Of a stretch of DNA of 34,925 bases, positions 26,454 to 33,965 are shown one piece after another. The notes under the pieces are model-generated. The model saw nothing but the letters and a program-made list of their open reading frames with translations. It had not been told where the DNA came from and did not search any database. The stretch's first letter is position 1; each line of letters starts with the position of its first letter. Where the stretch lies: contig JAQGMD010000322.1 of assembly GCA_028292565.1 (NCBI GenBank), forward strand, positions 1 through 34,925, in the 5' to 3' direction. The position numbers were made by a program, and so were the translations under genes. Origin of the DNA: Burkholderia sp. Lineage in GTDB: Bacteria > Pseudomonadota > Gammaproteobacteria > Burkholderiales > Burkholderiaceae.

Positions 26454-27548
26454 ATGGAAAAAATCAGGCACATCGTCATGCTGGGAACCGCTTTCGAAAC
26501 CAAAGGCGGCATCTCCTCAGTCGTCAACGTGTATCGCGCGGCCGGCCTGTTCGAGCGATTTCCGGTGATATATCTGTCCACCCATATTGATGGAAGTACG
26601 CCGGCAAAGATGCGCCTGTGCGCCGCCGCGTGGCTGCGTTATATGGCGCTGCTCTTGCGCGCGAGGGTGGCGCTGACGCATGTGCACATTTCGACCGGTG
26701 CGAGCTTCTGGCGCAAGCTGCTGTTCATGTGCCCGACGCTGGTTGCCGGGGTCCCGGCGATCCTGCACTTGCACGGCGCCGACTTTGACGAGTTTTACGA
26801 GGACGGCGGCAATTGGCGGAAATGGGTGATCCGGACATTGTTCGACAAGGCCGCCGGCGTCATTGTTCTGTCGAACAGCTGGCTGCGCTGGGCGCGGGGC
26901 ATTTCACACAATCCGCTGATCGTACCGATCTACAACCCGGTTGCATTGCCCGCGGCGCTGGATTTTTCGTTGCGGGATCCGTCCGTCATCCTGTTCCTCG
27001 GCCAGCTCGGCAACAGGAAAGGAACATACGACCTGCTGCAGGCGGTTGCTCTCGTGGTTGGAAAACATCCGCGGCTAAAATTGGTGCTGGCGGGCGATGG
27101 CGATACGGCGCGCGTGAAGTCGGAGGTCGCCCGGCACTCCCTCAGCGCGCATGTCGACGTTCTTGATTGGGTAACGGGCCCTGAAAAGACGGCGCTACTT
27201 GAACGCGCCGCTATCTATGCCTTGCCTTCCTATTGCGAGGGCTTGCCGATGAGCGTGCTGGAGGCTATGGCCGCAGGAGTGCCGGTCGTATGCACGCCGG
27301 TCGGAGGCATACCCGAGGCGGTCACCGATGGGCGCGAAGGATGCGTGGTCAATCCCGGCGATATCGACGCGCTGGCCAGGGCGCTCGACACCTTGCTGAC
27401 GCAGCCCGACCTGCGCCGACGCATGGGCGAGGCGGCGCGGCATAAAATTGAGTCCGCGTTTTCGACCACGCACGTCATGCCACAGATCGAGCAACTCTAT
27501 GTGCAGCTCGGCGCACAGCGGCCCGGGGTTCGTCCATGCCTTCCCTGA
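26454..27548 (+). CDS. Glycosyltransferase family 4
   Basis: This 364-aa GT-B glycosyltransferase has FETKGGISSVVNVYRAAGLF as the glycine-rich N-terminal loop. LHLHGADFDEFYED comes before the hinge, LFLGQLGNRKGTYDLLQA starts the donor domain, and the EX7E motif lies in YCEGLPMSVLEAMAAGVPVV. It acts on the cytoplasmic side on a lipid-linked acceptor. It follows the CapK-like gene by 13 bp and overlaps the heparinase-like gene by 13 bp, so the three form one operon. Its donor is unknown; a mannose- or mannuronate-type GDP sugar is possible given algD, but unproven. Confidence 0.88.
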   Translation: MEKIRHIVMLGTAFETKGGISSVVNVYRAAGLFERFPVIYLSTHIDGSTPAKMRLCAAAWLRYMALLLRARVALTHVHISTGASFWRKLLFMCPTLVAGVPAILHLHGADFDEFYEDGGNWRKWVIRTLFDKAAGVIVLSNSWLRWARGISHNPLIVPIYNPVALPAALDFSLRDPSVILFLGQLGNRKGTYDLLQAVALVVGKHPRLKLVLAGDGDTARVKSEVARHSLSAHVDVLDWVTGPEKTALLERAAIYALPSYCEGLPMSVLEAMAAGVPVVCTPVGGIPEAVTDGREGCVVNPGDIDALARALDTLLTQPDLRRRMGEAARHKIESAFSTTHVMPQIEQLYVQLGAQRPGVRPCLP

Positions 27549-29515
27549 CATGGAAATTCAACCGGCTGCGATCGATGAGCGCGGCTGAAATTCTCTGGCG
27601 CGGCCGGCGCGCGGCGCAGGCCGCGATTGATCGCAGGCGCAACGCAACGCATCCGCCCCATGCCCGCGATGTGTCGGGCCGCGGCTGGGTGCAAACGGGG
27701 AATGCTGGCGTTGCCGCCGCGCCCTACCTGCATGCCGCCGACCGGATCCTCCTCGGCCGCTTTGATCTATTTGCGCTGTGCGACGTCGAACTCGGTTTTC
27801 CGCCGCAATGGAGCCGCGACCCGAAAACCGGCGTTGTGGCGCCACTGCGTTTCGGCCATACGCTCGATTATCGCGACGAAAAACTGGTCGGCGACATCAA
27901 ATACCTTTGGCAACTCAACCGCCACTACGAACTGGTGACGCTCGCGCAGGCTTTTCGCCTGTCAGGCAAAGCGCATTATGCGCAAGCATGCATGCGCCTG
28001 CTCGAGTCCTGGTTCGAAAAGGCGCCCCATCCGCTCGGTCCGAACTGGACCTCGTCGCTCGAGCACGCGCTTCGACTGGTCAACTGGTCTGTCGCGTGGG
28101 ACTTGCTCGGCGGCCGACGCTCTCTGCTGTTTGAGGACGAGGCCGGCAAGGAATTCATGCGCCGCTGGCTCGACGCGATTTACCTTCATTGCGATTTCAT
28201 TGCAAACCACTTGTCGCTGTTTTCCTCGGCGAACAATCATCTGCTCGGCGAGTACATGGGACTGTTCATCGGTGCGACAACATGGCCTTGCTGGCAACGG
28301 TCCGAGCGATGGCGCAGTATTGCCAGGCGCGGGCTGGAAGAAGAGGCTCTGCGGCAGAACGGCGCGGATGGCGTGAACCTCGAACAGGCGACGTGGTACC
28401 ACCATGAAGTCGCGGACATGATGTTGCTGTGCGCCTTATGCGGTCGGCGCAACGACATCGCGTTTTCCGACGCGTACTGGAAGCGGCTGGAAGCGATGCT
28501 GGCATTCATTGCGGCGGTCATGAATGTGTCGGGCAAGGTCCCGATGATCGGCGATTCCGATGATGCAATGATGGTGCGTTTTTCGCAGGAGCCAGACTTC
28601 GATGTCTACCGGTCATTGTTGGCAACCGGTGCAGTGCTGTTCAGGCGTCGCGACTTCAGGCACAAGGCCCATCACTTCGACGACAAGAGCCGTTGGCTGC
28701 TTGGCGATATCGGCGCCGATGTGTTTGAGGCCTTGCCCGCGAGCGAACCCGGTTCGCTTGCACGCAACTTCCCGCACGGCGGCTACTACATCCTCGGCTC
28801 TGACTTCGATACCGCGTCCGAGGTTCGGATCGTGGCTGACGCCGGCCCGCTCGGTTATCTGTCTCTCGCCGCGCACGGCCATGCGGATGCGCTCGCGTTT
28901 TGCCTTTCCGCCGGCGGAGAAGAATTGCTGATCGACCCAGGGACCTACGCGTATCACACCCAACAAAAATGGCGTGATTACTTTCGCGGCACTTCGGCGC
29001 ATAACACGGTGAAGATCGACGGGTCGGATCAGTCCGAGATGGGCGGCAATTTCATGTGGCTGCGCAAAGCGGACGCGGTGTGTGAAACATGGCTCTCCGA
29101 CGCGGCGAAAGATTTCCTGGTCGGTCGTCATAATGGCTATGCACGCCTCCCCGATCCCGTCATGCATACGCGGAAGATCGAGTATCTCAAACGAGAACGA
29201 GTGCTGCTGGTAGAGGACACTTTGCGATGCCGCGCGGCGCACGACGTTGAGTTCTGGTGGCACTTCGCCGAGCGTTGCGATGTCCACATGATGGATAAAC
29301 GAATACTCGCGCGCAGCGGCAGGGTCCGACTGGAAATGTGCATGCCGGACGGAGAATGCGAGCCGGAACTGCTGGTCGGGACGGAACAGCCGCCGGCGGG
29401 CTGGATATCACGGCGGTTCGACGAAAAGACCCCCTCGCCATCGCTGCGCTGGAAAAGCAAGATCAACGGCACCGCCACGCATGTGACCGCCATCCGCATC
29501 GGCTTCGTTTACTGA
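27536..29515 (+). CDS. Heparinase II/III-like (alginate-lyase family) protein
   Basis: This 659-aa protein has an N-terminal alpha/alpha-toroid domain (about residues 30-350, with SANNHLLGEYMGLF and EQATWYHHEVADM) and a C-terminal beta-sandwich heparinase II/III domain. The latter contains HGHADALAF and SAHNTVKIDG. Enzymes of this group cleave uronic-acid polysaccharides by beta-elimination. NNH, the WYHHE histidines and the HGHAD histidine are candidate catalytic residues. No signal peptide is visible at the N terminus (WKFNRLRSMSAAEILWRGRR), so it may be cytoplasmic or exported by another route. It overlaps the glycosyltransferase gene by 13 bp. A lyase beside algD supports a uronate-containing EPS. 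Confidence 0.85.
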   Translation: MPSLTWKFNRLRSMSAAEILWRGRRAAQAAIDRRRNATHPPHARDVSGRGWVQTGNAGVAAAPYLHAADRILLGRFDLFALCDVELGFPPQWSRDPKTGVVAPLRFGHTLDYRDEKLVGDIKYLWQLNRHYELVTLAQAFRLSGKAHYAQACMRLLESWFEKAPHPLGPNWTSSLEHALRLVNWSVAWDLLGGRRSLLFEDEAGKEFMRRWLDAIYLHCDFIANHLSLFSSANNHLLGEYMGLFIGATTWPCWQRSERWRSIARRGLEEEALRQNGADGVNLEQATWYHHEVADMMLLCALCGRRNDIAFSDAYWKRLEAMLAFIAAVMNVSGKVPMIGDSDDAMMVRFSQEPDFDVYRSLLATGAVLFRRRDFRHKAHHFDDKSRWLLGDIGADVFEALPASEPGSLARNFPHGGYYILGSDFDTASEVRIVADAGPLGYLSLAAHGHADALAFCLSAGGEELLIDPGTYAYHTQQKWRDYFRGTSAHNTVKIDGSDQSEMGGNFMWLRKADAVCETWLSDAAKDFLVGRHNGYARLPDPVMHTRKIEYLKRERVLLVEDTLRCRAAHDVEFWWHFAERCDVHMMDKRILARSGRVRLEMCMPDGECEPELLVGTEQPPAGWISRRFDEKTPSPSLRWKSKINGTATHVTAIRIGFVY

Positions 29516-29584
29516 GCTTTTGGTAAGTGAGTGACAGAATGAAAAGCTCAGTCCCTCACCCCCACCCCCCGCTCCGCGCCCCAC

Positions 29585-29608
29585 GGTTTGGCTTGCAAGC
29601 AAAACCGG
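29585..29608. repeat. Near-perfect 24-bp palindrome
   Basis: CGGTTTGGCTTG and CAAGCAAAACCG are reverse complements except for one position, and the centre GCTTGCAAGC is perfect. It lies inside the C-rich extragenic element after the heparinase-like gene. Confidence 0.5.
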
Positions 29609-29617
29609 CTCCGGCAG

Positions 29618-29635
29618 CGCGAACCATGGTTCGCG
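29618..29635. repeat. Perfect 18-bp palindrome CGCGAACCATGGTTCGCG
   Basis: The two 9-bp arms are exact reverse complements with no loop. It could be an operator or part of a mosaic extragenic repeat. No protein partner can be named. Confidence 0.55.
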
Positions 29636-29676
29636 AAACCCTGCCTTTGCCCCAGGAGAGGGGAGCGATCAGCAGC

Positions 29677-29708
29677 AAATAGATGACAACCGCGGTTGTC
29701 ATCTATTT
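29677..29708. terminator. Perfect 32-bp palindrome, probable bidirectional terminator
   Basis: Arms of 16 bp (AAATAGATGACAACCG and its exact reverse complement) abut without a spacer. As RNA, the GC-containing core forms a hairpin flanked by A-rich sequence on the left and TATTTT on the right, so it could end transcription from either side. It stands 162 bp after the heparinase-like gene and 143 bp before algD. An operator role is the alternative. Confidence 0.6.
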
Positions 29709-29851
29709 TCTGAAGGATCAATAGGAGGCCACCGTTGTCTGCTCCTTCTCAAACCTCTTGCCGGGCCCGGTCTGGATTTAAGGATGACGCTGACTATCAT
29801 GATTAAACAGAGACGACAAACAGTTGGACCGGATAACCGCGAGGAGTCGGT

Positions 29852-31159
29852 ATGAACATCAGCGTATTTGGGCTCGGCTATGTGGGTACGGTGTCGGCTG
29901 GCTGCCTCGCCGGTCAAGGGCACACTGTGATCGGCGTCGACCTGAATAAGACCAAGGTCGACATGATCAATCAGGGCATCGCGCCGATCATCGAGAAGGA
30001 CATCGACGCCATTGTTTCCGATGTGGTTGAACGGGGTTTTCTGCGAGCGACCGTCGATCCGCATGATGCGGTCCGCAACTCCGACCTGTCGTTCATTTGC
30101 GTCGGCACGCCATCCCAGAGCAATGGCAATCTCGACCTGAGCCATGTGCGCAATGTATCGGAACAGATCGGTGCGGCGTTGCGTGACAAACGCACACATC
30201 ACGTGATCGCCGGGCGCAGCACCATGCTGCCCGGTTCCATGCGCAACGTAGTGTTCGGCGCTTTGGAAAGGTACTCGGGCAAAAAGGCAGGTGTGGATTT
30301 CAGTGTCTGCTACCACCCTGAATTTCTGCGTGAGGGAACGGCGGTGCATGACTATCACAATCCGCCGAAGACGGTGATCGGCGAACACGACAGCAAGGCA
30401 GGCGACATGCTGCTCGGGCTATACGAAAAGATGAACGCACCGGTCATGCGGACCAGTATCGAAACGGCGGAAATCGTCAAGTACACCGACAACACCTGGC
30501 ATGCGCTGAAGGTCACCTTCGCCAATGAGATCGGCAACCTGTGCAAGGCGGTGGGCATCGACGGCTATGAAGTGATGGAGCTTTTTTGCCGCGATACCAA
30601 GCTCAATCTTTCGCCTTGCTACATGAAGCCCGGGTTTGCTTTCGGTGGATCGTGCTTGCCCAAGGATGTACGCGCACTTGCATACAAGGCGAAATCGCTC
30701 GACCTCGAGCTTCCGGTACTCAATGCGATCCTGCCGTCGAACCGGCGCCAGATCGAAAAAGGCATCCGGATGATTATCAACAAGGGCAAGCAACGCATAG
30801 GCGTGCTCGGGTTTTCGTTCAAGGCCGGCACCGACGACCTGCGCGAGTCCCCAATGATCGACGTGATCGAGGCGTTGCTCGGGAAAGGTTACGAACTGAA
30901 GCTGTACGACCGGAACGTGAAGCTTGCGGCGCTGATGGGCGCGAACCAGGATTACATCATGAACCGCATTTCCCACATATCGCGACTGATGACCGAGTCC
31001 ATCGACGAGGTGATTGATTTTGCCGACACCATCGTCATCGGCAATAACGCTCCCGAATTCCGTGCGGTCGCATCACGGCTGAGACCGGGCCAGGTGATGG
31101 TGGACCTGGTGCGCACCCTCCCGGTGCGGGGCGAAGGATATGACGGCATTTGCTGGTAA
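29852..31159 (+). CDS. algD: GDP-mannose 6-dehydrogenase
   Basis: This 435-aa NAD-dependent four-electron dehydrogenase oxidises GDP-mannose to GDP-mannuronic acid in the cytosol. The N-terminal dinucleotide motif GLGYVGTV (residues 7-14) is followed by the catalytic-domain residues Glu157 (PEFLRE), Lys210 (AEIVKYT) and the thioester Cys268 in GFAFGGSCLPKDVRAL. These have the same numbering as Pseudomonas AlgD as I recall it, and both proteins end in GICW. This makes the GDP-mannose enzyme more likely than a UDP-glucose dehydrogenase. AGGAG precedes the ATG. A glycosyltransferase follows 12 bp later. No alginate polymerase, epimerase or acetylase genes of the alg operon are nearby, so the product probably feeds a Wzy-dependent EPS. 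Confidence 0.9.
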   Translation: MNISVFGLGYVGTVSAGCLAGQGHTVIGVDLNKTKVDMINQGIAPIIEKDIDAIVSDVVERGFLRATVDPHDAVRNSDLSFICVGTPSQSNGNLDLSHVRNVSEQIGAALRDKRTHHVIAGRSTMLPGSMRNVVFGALERYSGKKAGVDFSVCYHPEFLREGTAVHDYHNPPKTVIGEHDSKAGDMLLGLYEKMNAPVMRTSIETAEIVKYTDNTWHALKVTFANEIGNLCKAVGIDGYEVMELFCRDTKLNLSPCYMKPGFAFGGSCLPKDVRALAYKAKSLDLELPVLNAILPSNRRQIEKGIRMIINKGKQRIGVLGFSFKAGTDDLRESPMIDVIEALLGKGYELKLYDRNVKLAALMGANQDYIMNRISHISRLMTESIDEVIDFADTIVIGNNAPEFRAVASRLRPGQVMVDLVRTLPVRGEGYDGICW

Positions 31160-31171
31160 GCGGAGAACATC

Positions 31172-32425
31172 ATGGGTGTGTGGCATAGCAATAACGGCAA
31201 AGGCCGGCGGGTGCTGATCATGGTGGAAAACCTGCCTTCTCCGTTCGACCGGAGGGTATGGCAGGAAGCCACCACGCTGCAGGGAGCCGGTTATGAAGTC
31301 TCGATCATTTGCCCGACCGGAAAAGGGTTCGAGACGAAGTATGAAGTGGTGGAGGGCATCCATATCTATCGCTACCGGCTGCCGCTGGAAGCGAGCGGCG
31401 CCAAGGGCTATCTGGTCGAATATGCGGCTGCGATGTTCTGGACCTTCGTGCTGTCCGTCAAAGTGCTGGTCACACGCGGCTTCGACGTGATTCACGCCTG
31501 CAATCCGCCGGACCTGCTGTTCCTGATCGGTGGCTTTTACAAGGTCTTCCTGCGCAAGAGATTCCTGTTCGACCATCACGATATCAACCCCGAACTGTAT
31601 GAAGCGAAGTTCGGCCGGCGTGATTTTTTTTACAGGCTGCTGCGGGTATTTGAGTACCTGTCTTTCAAGACAGCGGATATCTCGATCGCGACGAATGAAT
31701 CCTACAAACGCATCGCGATCGAACGCGGCGACATGGACGAGCGCAAGATCTATGTCGTGCGCAGTGGCCCCAACCTGGCCAAATGGCGCGTGATGCCGCC
31801 GAAGCCGGAACACAGGCACGGTCGCAAATTCCTGGTGGGCTACGTCGGCGTGATGGGCGGGCAGGAAGGGATCGACTATCTGCTGCATGCCGCGCGCTTC
31901 ATTATCAAGGACATGCGGCGCGATGATGTGCATTTCACGCTGGTTGGCGGCGGCCCGATGCTGGACGACATGATGAAGCTGGCGCGCGAACTCGGCATAG
32001 CCGTTCATGTGACTTTTACGGGCCGCATTCCGGACGAGGAATTGCTGGAGATACTCAATACCGCCGATGTATGCGTGAATCCGGATACGGCCAACGAGAT
32101 GAACGACAAGTCCACCATGAACAAGATCATGGAGTACATGGCGCTGGGTAAGCCCATCGTCCAGTTCGACTTGCGAGAAGGCCGCTTTTCAGCGCGCGAG
32201 GCCTCGCTGTACACCAGGAAGAATGATCCGATCGGCCTGGCCCGCGGCATCCTCACACTGCTCGCCGACCCTGCAATGCGGGAACGCATGGGGTCATACG
32301 GCAGGCGCCGGGTGGAGAATGAGTTGGAATGGCGTTATGAAGCGCCGAAGCTGCTGGCGGCCTACGAAGCGGTGTTTGCACCGCGAGCCCCGCGGCAGGG
32401 CAGGAGTGCTAAAACGAATTCGTAA
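31172..32425 (+). CDS. Glycosyltransferase family 4
   Basis: This 417-aa GT-B glycosyltransferase opens with VLIMVENLPSPFDRRVWQEA, a start common to a GT4 subgroup in EPS loci. FDVIHACNPPDLLFLIG and FLFDHHDINPELYEAKFG are in the acceptor domain. VGYVGVMGGQEGIDYLLHAA begins the donor domain, and STMNKIMEYMALGKPIV takes the place of the usual EX7E region. GGAGAA lies just before the ATG, 12 bp after algD, so the two are co-transcribed. That makes it the best candidate in the window for transferring mannuronic acid from GDP-ManA, though this is inferred only from position. Confidence 0.87.
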   Translation: MGVWHSNNGKGRRVLIMVENLPSPFDRRVWQEATTLQGAGYEVSIICPTGKGFETKYEVVEGIHIYRYRLPLEASGAKGYLVEYAAAMFWTFVLSVKVLVTRGFDVIHACNPPDLLFLIGGFYKVFLRKRFLFDHHDINPELYEAKFGRRDFFYRLLRVFEYLSFKTADISIATNESYKRIAIERGDMDERKIYVVRSGPNLAKWRVMPPKPEHRHGRKFLVGYVGVMGGQEGIDYLLHAARFIIKDMRRDDVHFTLVGGGPMLDDMMKLARELGIAVHVTFTGRIPDEELLEILNTADVCVNPDTANEMNDKSTMNKIMEYMALGKPIVQFDLREGRFSAREASLYTRKNDPIGLARGILTLLADPAMRERMGSYGRRRVENELEWRYEAPKLLAAYEAVFAPRAPRQGRSAKTNS

Positions 32426-32532
32426 TTCACACCCGTTCCTCGCGCGAGCATATCAACCGGCTGGTTGACAAGCTGCTGGCGATGCCGGCCTGCGGCAAGC
32501 GGGACCGGCCGTCGCAGTTTCCAAGTCCAAAA

Positions 32533-32622
32533 CTATCCACAATTTCCGTGGATAAATCACCCTAATCCGATGCCGATATGAGACGCAGCGCGGGTCCTAT
32601 CGGCGTGATTAAATTTTAGGCA
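32533..32622 (+). repeat. Border repeat, copy 2
   Basis: This copy matches 7356-7445 without gaps: TATCCAC-7 nt-GTGGATA, a divergent 23-nt spacer, then the GAGACGCAGCGCGGG...ATCGGCGTG block. Here the left 9-mer is CTATCCACA, one base off the DnaA-box consensus, and the opposite arm is TTATCCACG. It lies 107 bp after the last EPS glycosyltransferase. The CCCATAGATATGGG that follows also has a weaker counterpart after copy 1. Confidence 0.75.
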
Positions 32623-32636
32623 CCCGACGAGGTTGC

Positions 32637-32685
32637 ATCCCATAGATATGGGAGGAAAAACGCTTTCCTCCCATATCTATGGGAT
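32637..32685. repeat. Perfect 22-bp inverted repeat with 5-nt loop
   Basis: The left arm 32637-32658 (ATCCCATAGATATGGGAGG then AAA) and the right arm 32664-32685 are exact reverse complements around AACGC. Each arm itself contains a 14-bp near-palindrome (CCCATAGATATGGG). No T-tract follows. It may be a transcription block, a protein-binding site or the end of a small mobile repeat. Confidence 0.8.
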
Positions 32686-32764
32686 CGCTGGAACGTGTCG
32701 GCGCATCCGTGCCGCTGGGCCTGTGCCGCTGTAATACCCCGGTAAAAAATCACCGTTAGCATGT

Positions 32765-32804
32765 CCGAAGTCGCACCATAACAGAGACGTTATAGACTTC
32801 GGAG
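32765..32804 (+). promoter_or_regulatory. Leader hairpin overlapping the ribosome binding site
   Basis: CCGAAGTC (32765-32772) pairs with GACTTCGG (32795-32802). Inside it ATAAC (32778-32782) pairs with GTTAT (32789-32793) around a 6-nt loop. The outer right arm shares two bases with the GGAG Shine-Dalgarno at 32801-32804, so folding could limit initiation of the 66-aa gene. The same repeat could instead be an operator in DNA. Confidence 0.45.
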
Positions 32805-32813
32805 AATCCAATC

Positions 32814-33014
32814 ATGAGCCCAGATATTTTGATCGTCCGGGAAGGTGACGGGTATCGCGTGCTACACGGACATTTGCGTTTGGCCAGCACGCTTAGCGTT
32901 CATGAAGAAATGTTCGTCGATGTGAAAGACGAGGGAAAAGTTCGCGTGGTAAAGACCTGCGCCGGGTATTTAGCCGGCAAGGACGGACAACGCTTGACGC
33001 AACTGCGGAACTGA
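32814..33014 (+). CDS. Small hypothetical protein with a faint ParB-like motif
   Basis: This 66-aa protein has a clear ribosome site (GGAG, 9 nt before the ATG). I do not recognise its family. The segment ILIVREGDGYRVLHGHLRLA resembles in spacing the start of ParB/Srx-like domains (a short strand, a turn, then G-H-x-R-L), but the protein is shorter than that domain and lacks a second arginine, so the resemblance may be superficial. The rest is a mixed beta segment (MFVDVKDEGKVRVVKT). It is soluble, with no signal peptide, and alone on its strand between the EPS locus and a convergent SDR gene. Confidence 0.6.
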   Translation: MSPDILIVREGDGYRVLHGHLRLASTLSVHEEMFVDVKDEGKVRVVKTCAGYLAGKDGQRLTQLRN

Positions 33015-33030
33015 GACGCCTCTTGATACG

Positions 33031-33813
33031 CTACGCTCCTTGCCCTTGCGCGAGCGTCAGCGCACCATCGACAACAATGGTGGCCCCCTGTATGTAGCGC
33101 GCCTGTTCCGATGCCAGGAATAAAGCCACGTATGCTATCTCTTCCGGCTGCGCAGCCCGCTTCATCGGAATCGCCTGCACTTTTTTCCTGAGCAGTTCCG
33201 GATGGTCGATCGCACCCTGGTTCATCGGCGTCAGCACCATACCCGGCGCAATGTTGTTGACGTTGATGTTCTTGTCGGCATACTCCAGTGCAAGCGTTGT
33301 CGTCAGATTGCGCAAGCCACCCTTTGCTGCGTCATAGGGAGCCGCCCCGGGCATCGGGATGTCCTGATGCACGCTGGTGATGTTGATGATCGTCCCATGC
33401 TTGCCTGTGCCGTCGATACAGCGCAGGAATTCCCGGCAACAGTAAAACGGACCGTAGAGATCGGTCCGGATCTGGCTGTCCCAGTCCTCGTCGGAGATGT
33501 CCTTCACAAGTTTGCCGCTACCGGCTCTGGCGGCATTGTTCACCAGTATGGTAGGGGTGCCCAATACCTGCTGCACCTTGCTGAACAGATGGGCGACGCT
33601 CTGAGGGTCGCGCTGATCCAGCTGGCACAGCACGGTTTTCCGCCCGGCGGCCTGCGCTTCGTGTTGCGTCCGTTCTGCGCCCTCGATATCGTGAAAATAC
33701 GTCACTGCAACATCTGCGCCTTCCTTTGCGAAGGCCATCGCGGTCGCCTGCCCGATACCGGAGTCGGATCCGGTCACGATGGCGACTTCGCCTTGGAACC
33801 GCTGTGTGTCCAT
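33031..33813 (-). CDS. Short-chain dehydrogenase/reductase
   Basis: This 260-aa classical SDR has the cofactor motif TGSDSGIG (residues 14-21), NNAARAG (92-98) and the catalytic Ser147, Tyr160 and Lys164 (PYDAAKGG). The PEEIAYVALFLASEQARYIQG segment and the C-terminal VVDGALTL are typical of glucose 1-dehydrogenase or 3-oxoacyl-reductase-like members. The ATG at 33813 has AGGAGG at good spacing; the longer frame reaching 33984 lacks a ribosome site and would run into the divergent gene. It reduces or oxidises an unknown carbonyl or alcohol using NAD(P). It is convergent with the 66-aa gene (16 bp apart) and divergent from the ABC transporter gene. Confidence 0.88.
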   Translation of the reverse strand: MDTQRFQGEVAIVTGSDSGIGQATAMAFAKEGADVAVTYFHDIEGAERTQHEAQAAGRKTVLCQLDQRDPQSVAHLFSKVQQVLGTPTILVNNAARAGSGKLVKDISDEDWDSQIRTDLYGPFYCCREFLRCIDGTGKHGTIINITSVHQDIPMPGAAPYDAAKGGLRNLTTTLALEYADKNINVNNIAPGMVLTPMNQGAIDHPELLRKKVQAIPMKRAAQPEEIAYVALFLASEQARYIQGATIVVDGALTLAQGQGA

Positions 33814-33965
33814 TGTGCATCCTCCTCGCAAGTACGACCGCACCGATCTATAGCATGTGATCGTGTCGCGGCATTGCGGTTCCTGTGGCACCGGGACGAT
33901 ATCGGGACGAAAGGGCCGGGTTGGGGCATCATGGAAAGGGAGATGCGCCATTCTGAAGGGGATAC

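Larger units (their letters stand above)
29516..29851. other. Intergenic region rich in palindromes upstream of algD
   Basis: These 336 bp hold a C-rich stretch resembling the CCCTCACCCC...GGAGAGGGGA extragenic repeats common in proteobacteria. Three palindromes are listed separately: an imperfect one at 29585-29608 and perfect ones at 29618-29635 and 29677-29708. The algD ribosome site AGGAG lies near the right end. I see no gene here. Confidence 0.6.
32426..32813. other. Intergenic region closing the EPS locus
   Basis: These 388 bp contain border repeat copy 2, a perfect 22-bp-stem hairpin and the leader hairpin of the 66-aa gene (each listed). Between 32428 and about 32520 an open frame reads like coding sequence (SREHINRLVDKLLAM) but has no start or ribosome site, so it may be a decayed gene remnant. 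Confidence 0.6.

Noticed and set aside
32428..32520. Coding-like stretch (SREHINRLVDKLLAM) after the last glycosyltransferase
   Set aside because: There is no start codon or ribosome site, and it runs into the border repeat. It may be a gene remnant, but is too short to identify.
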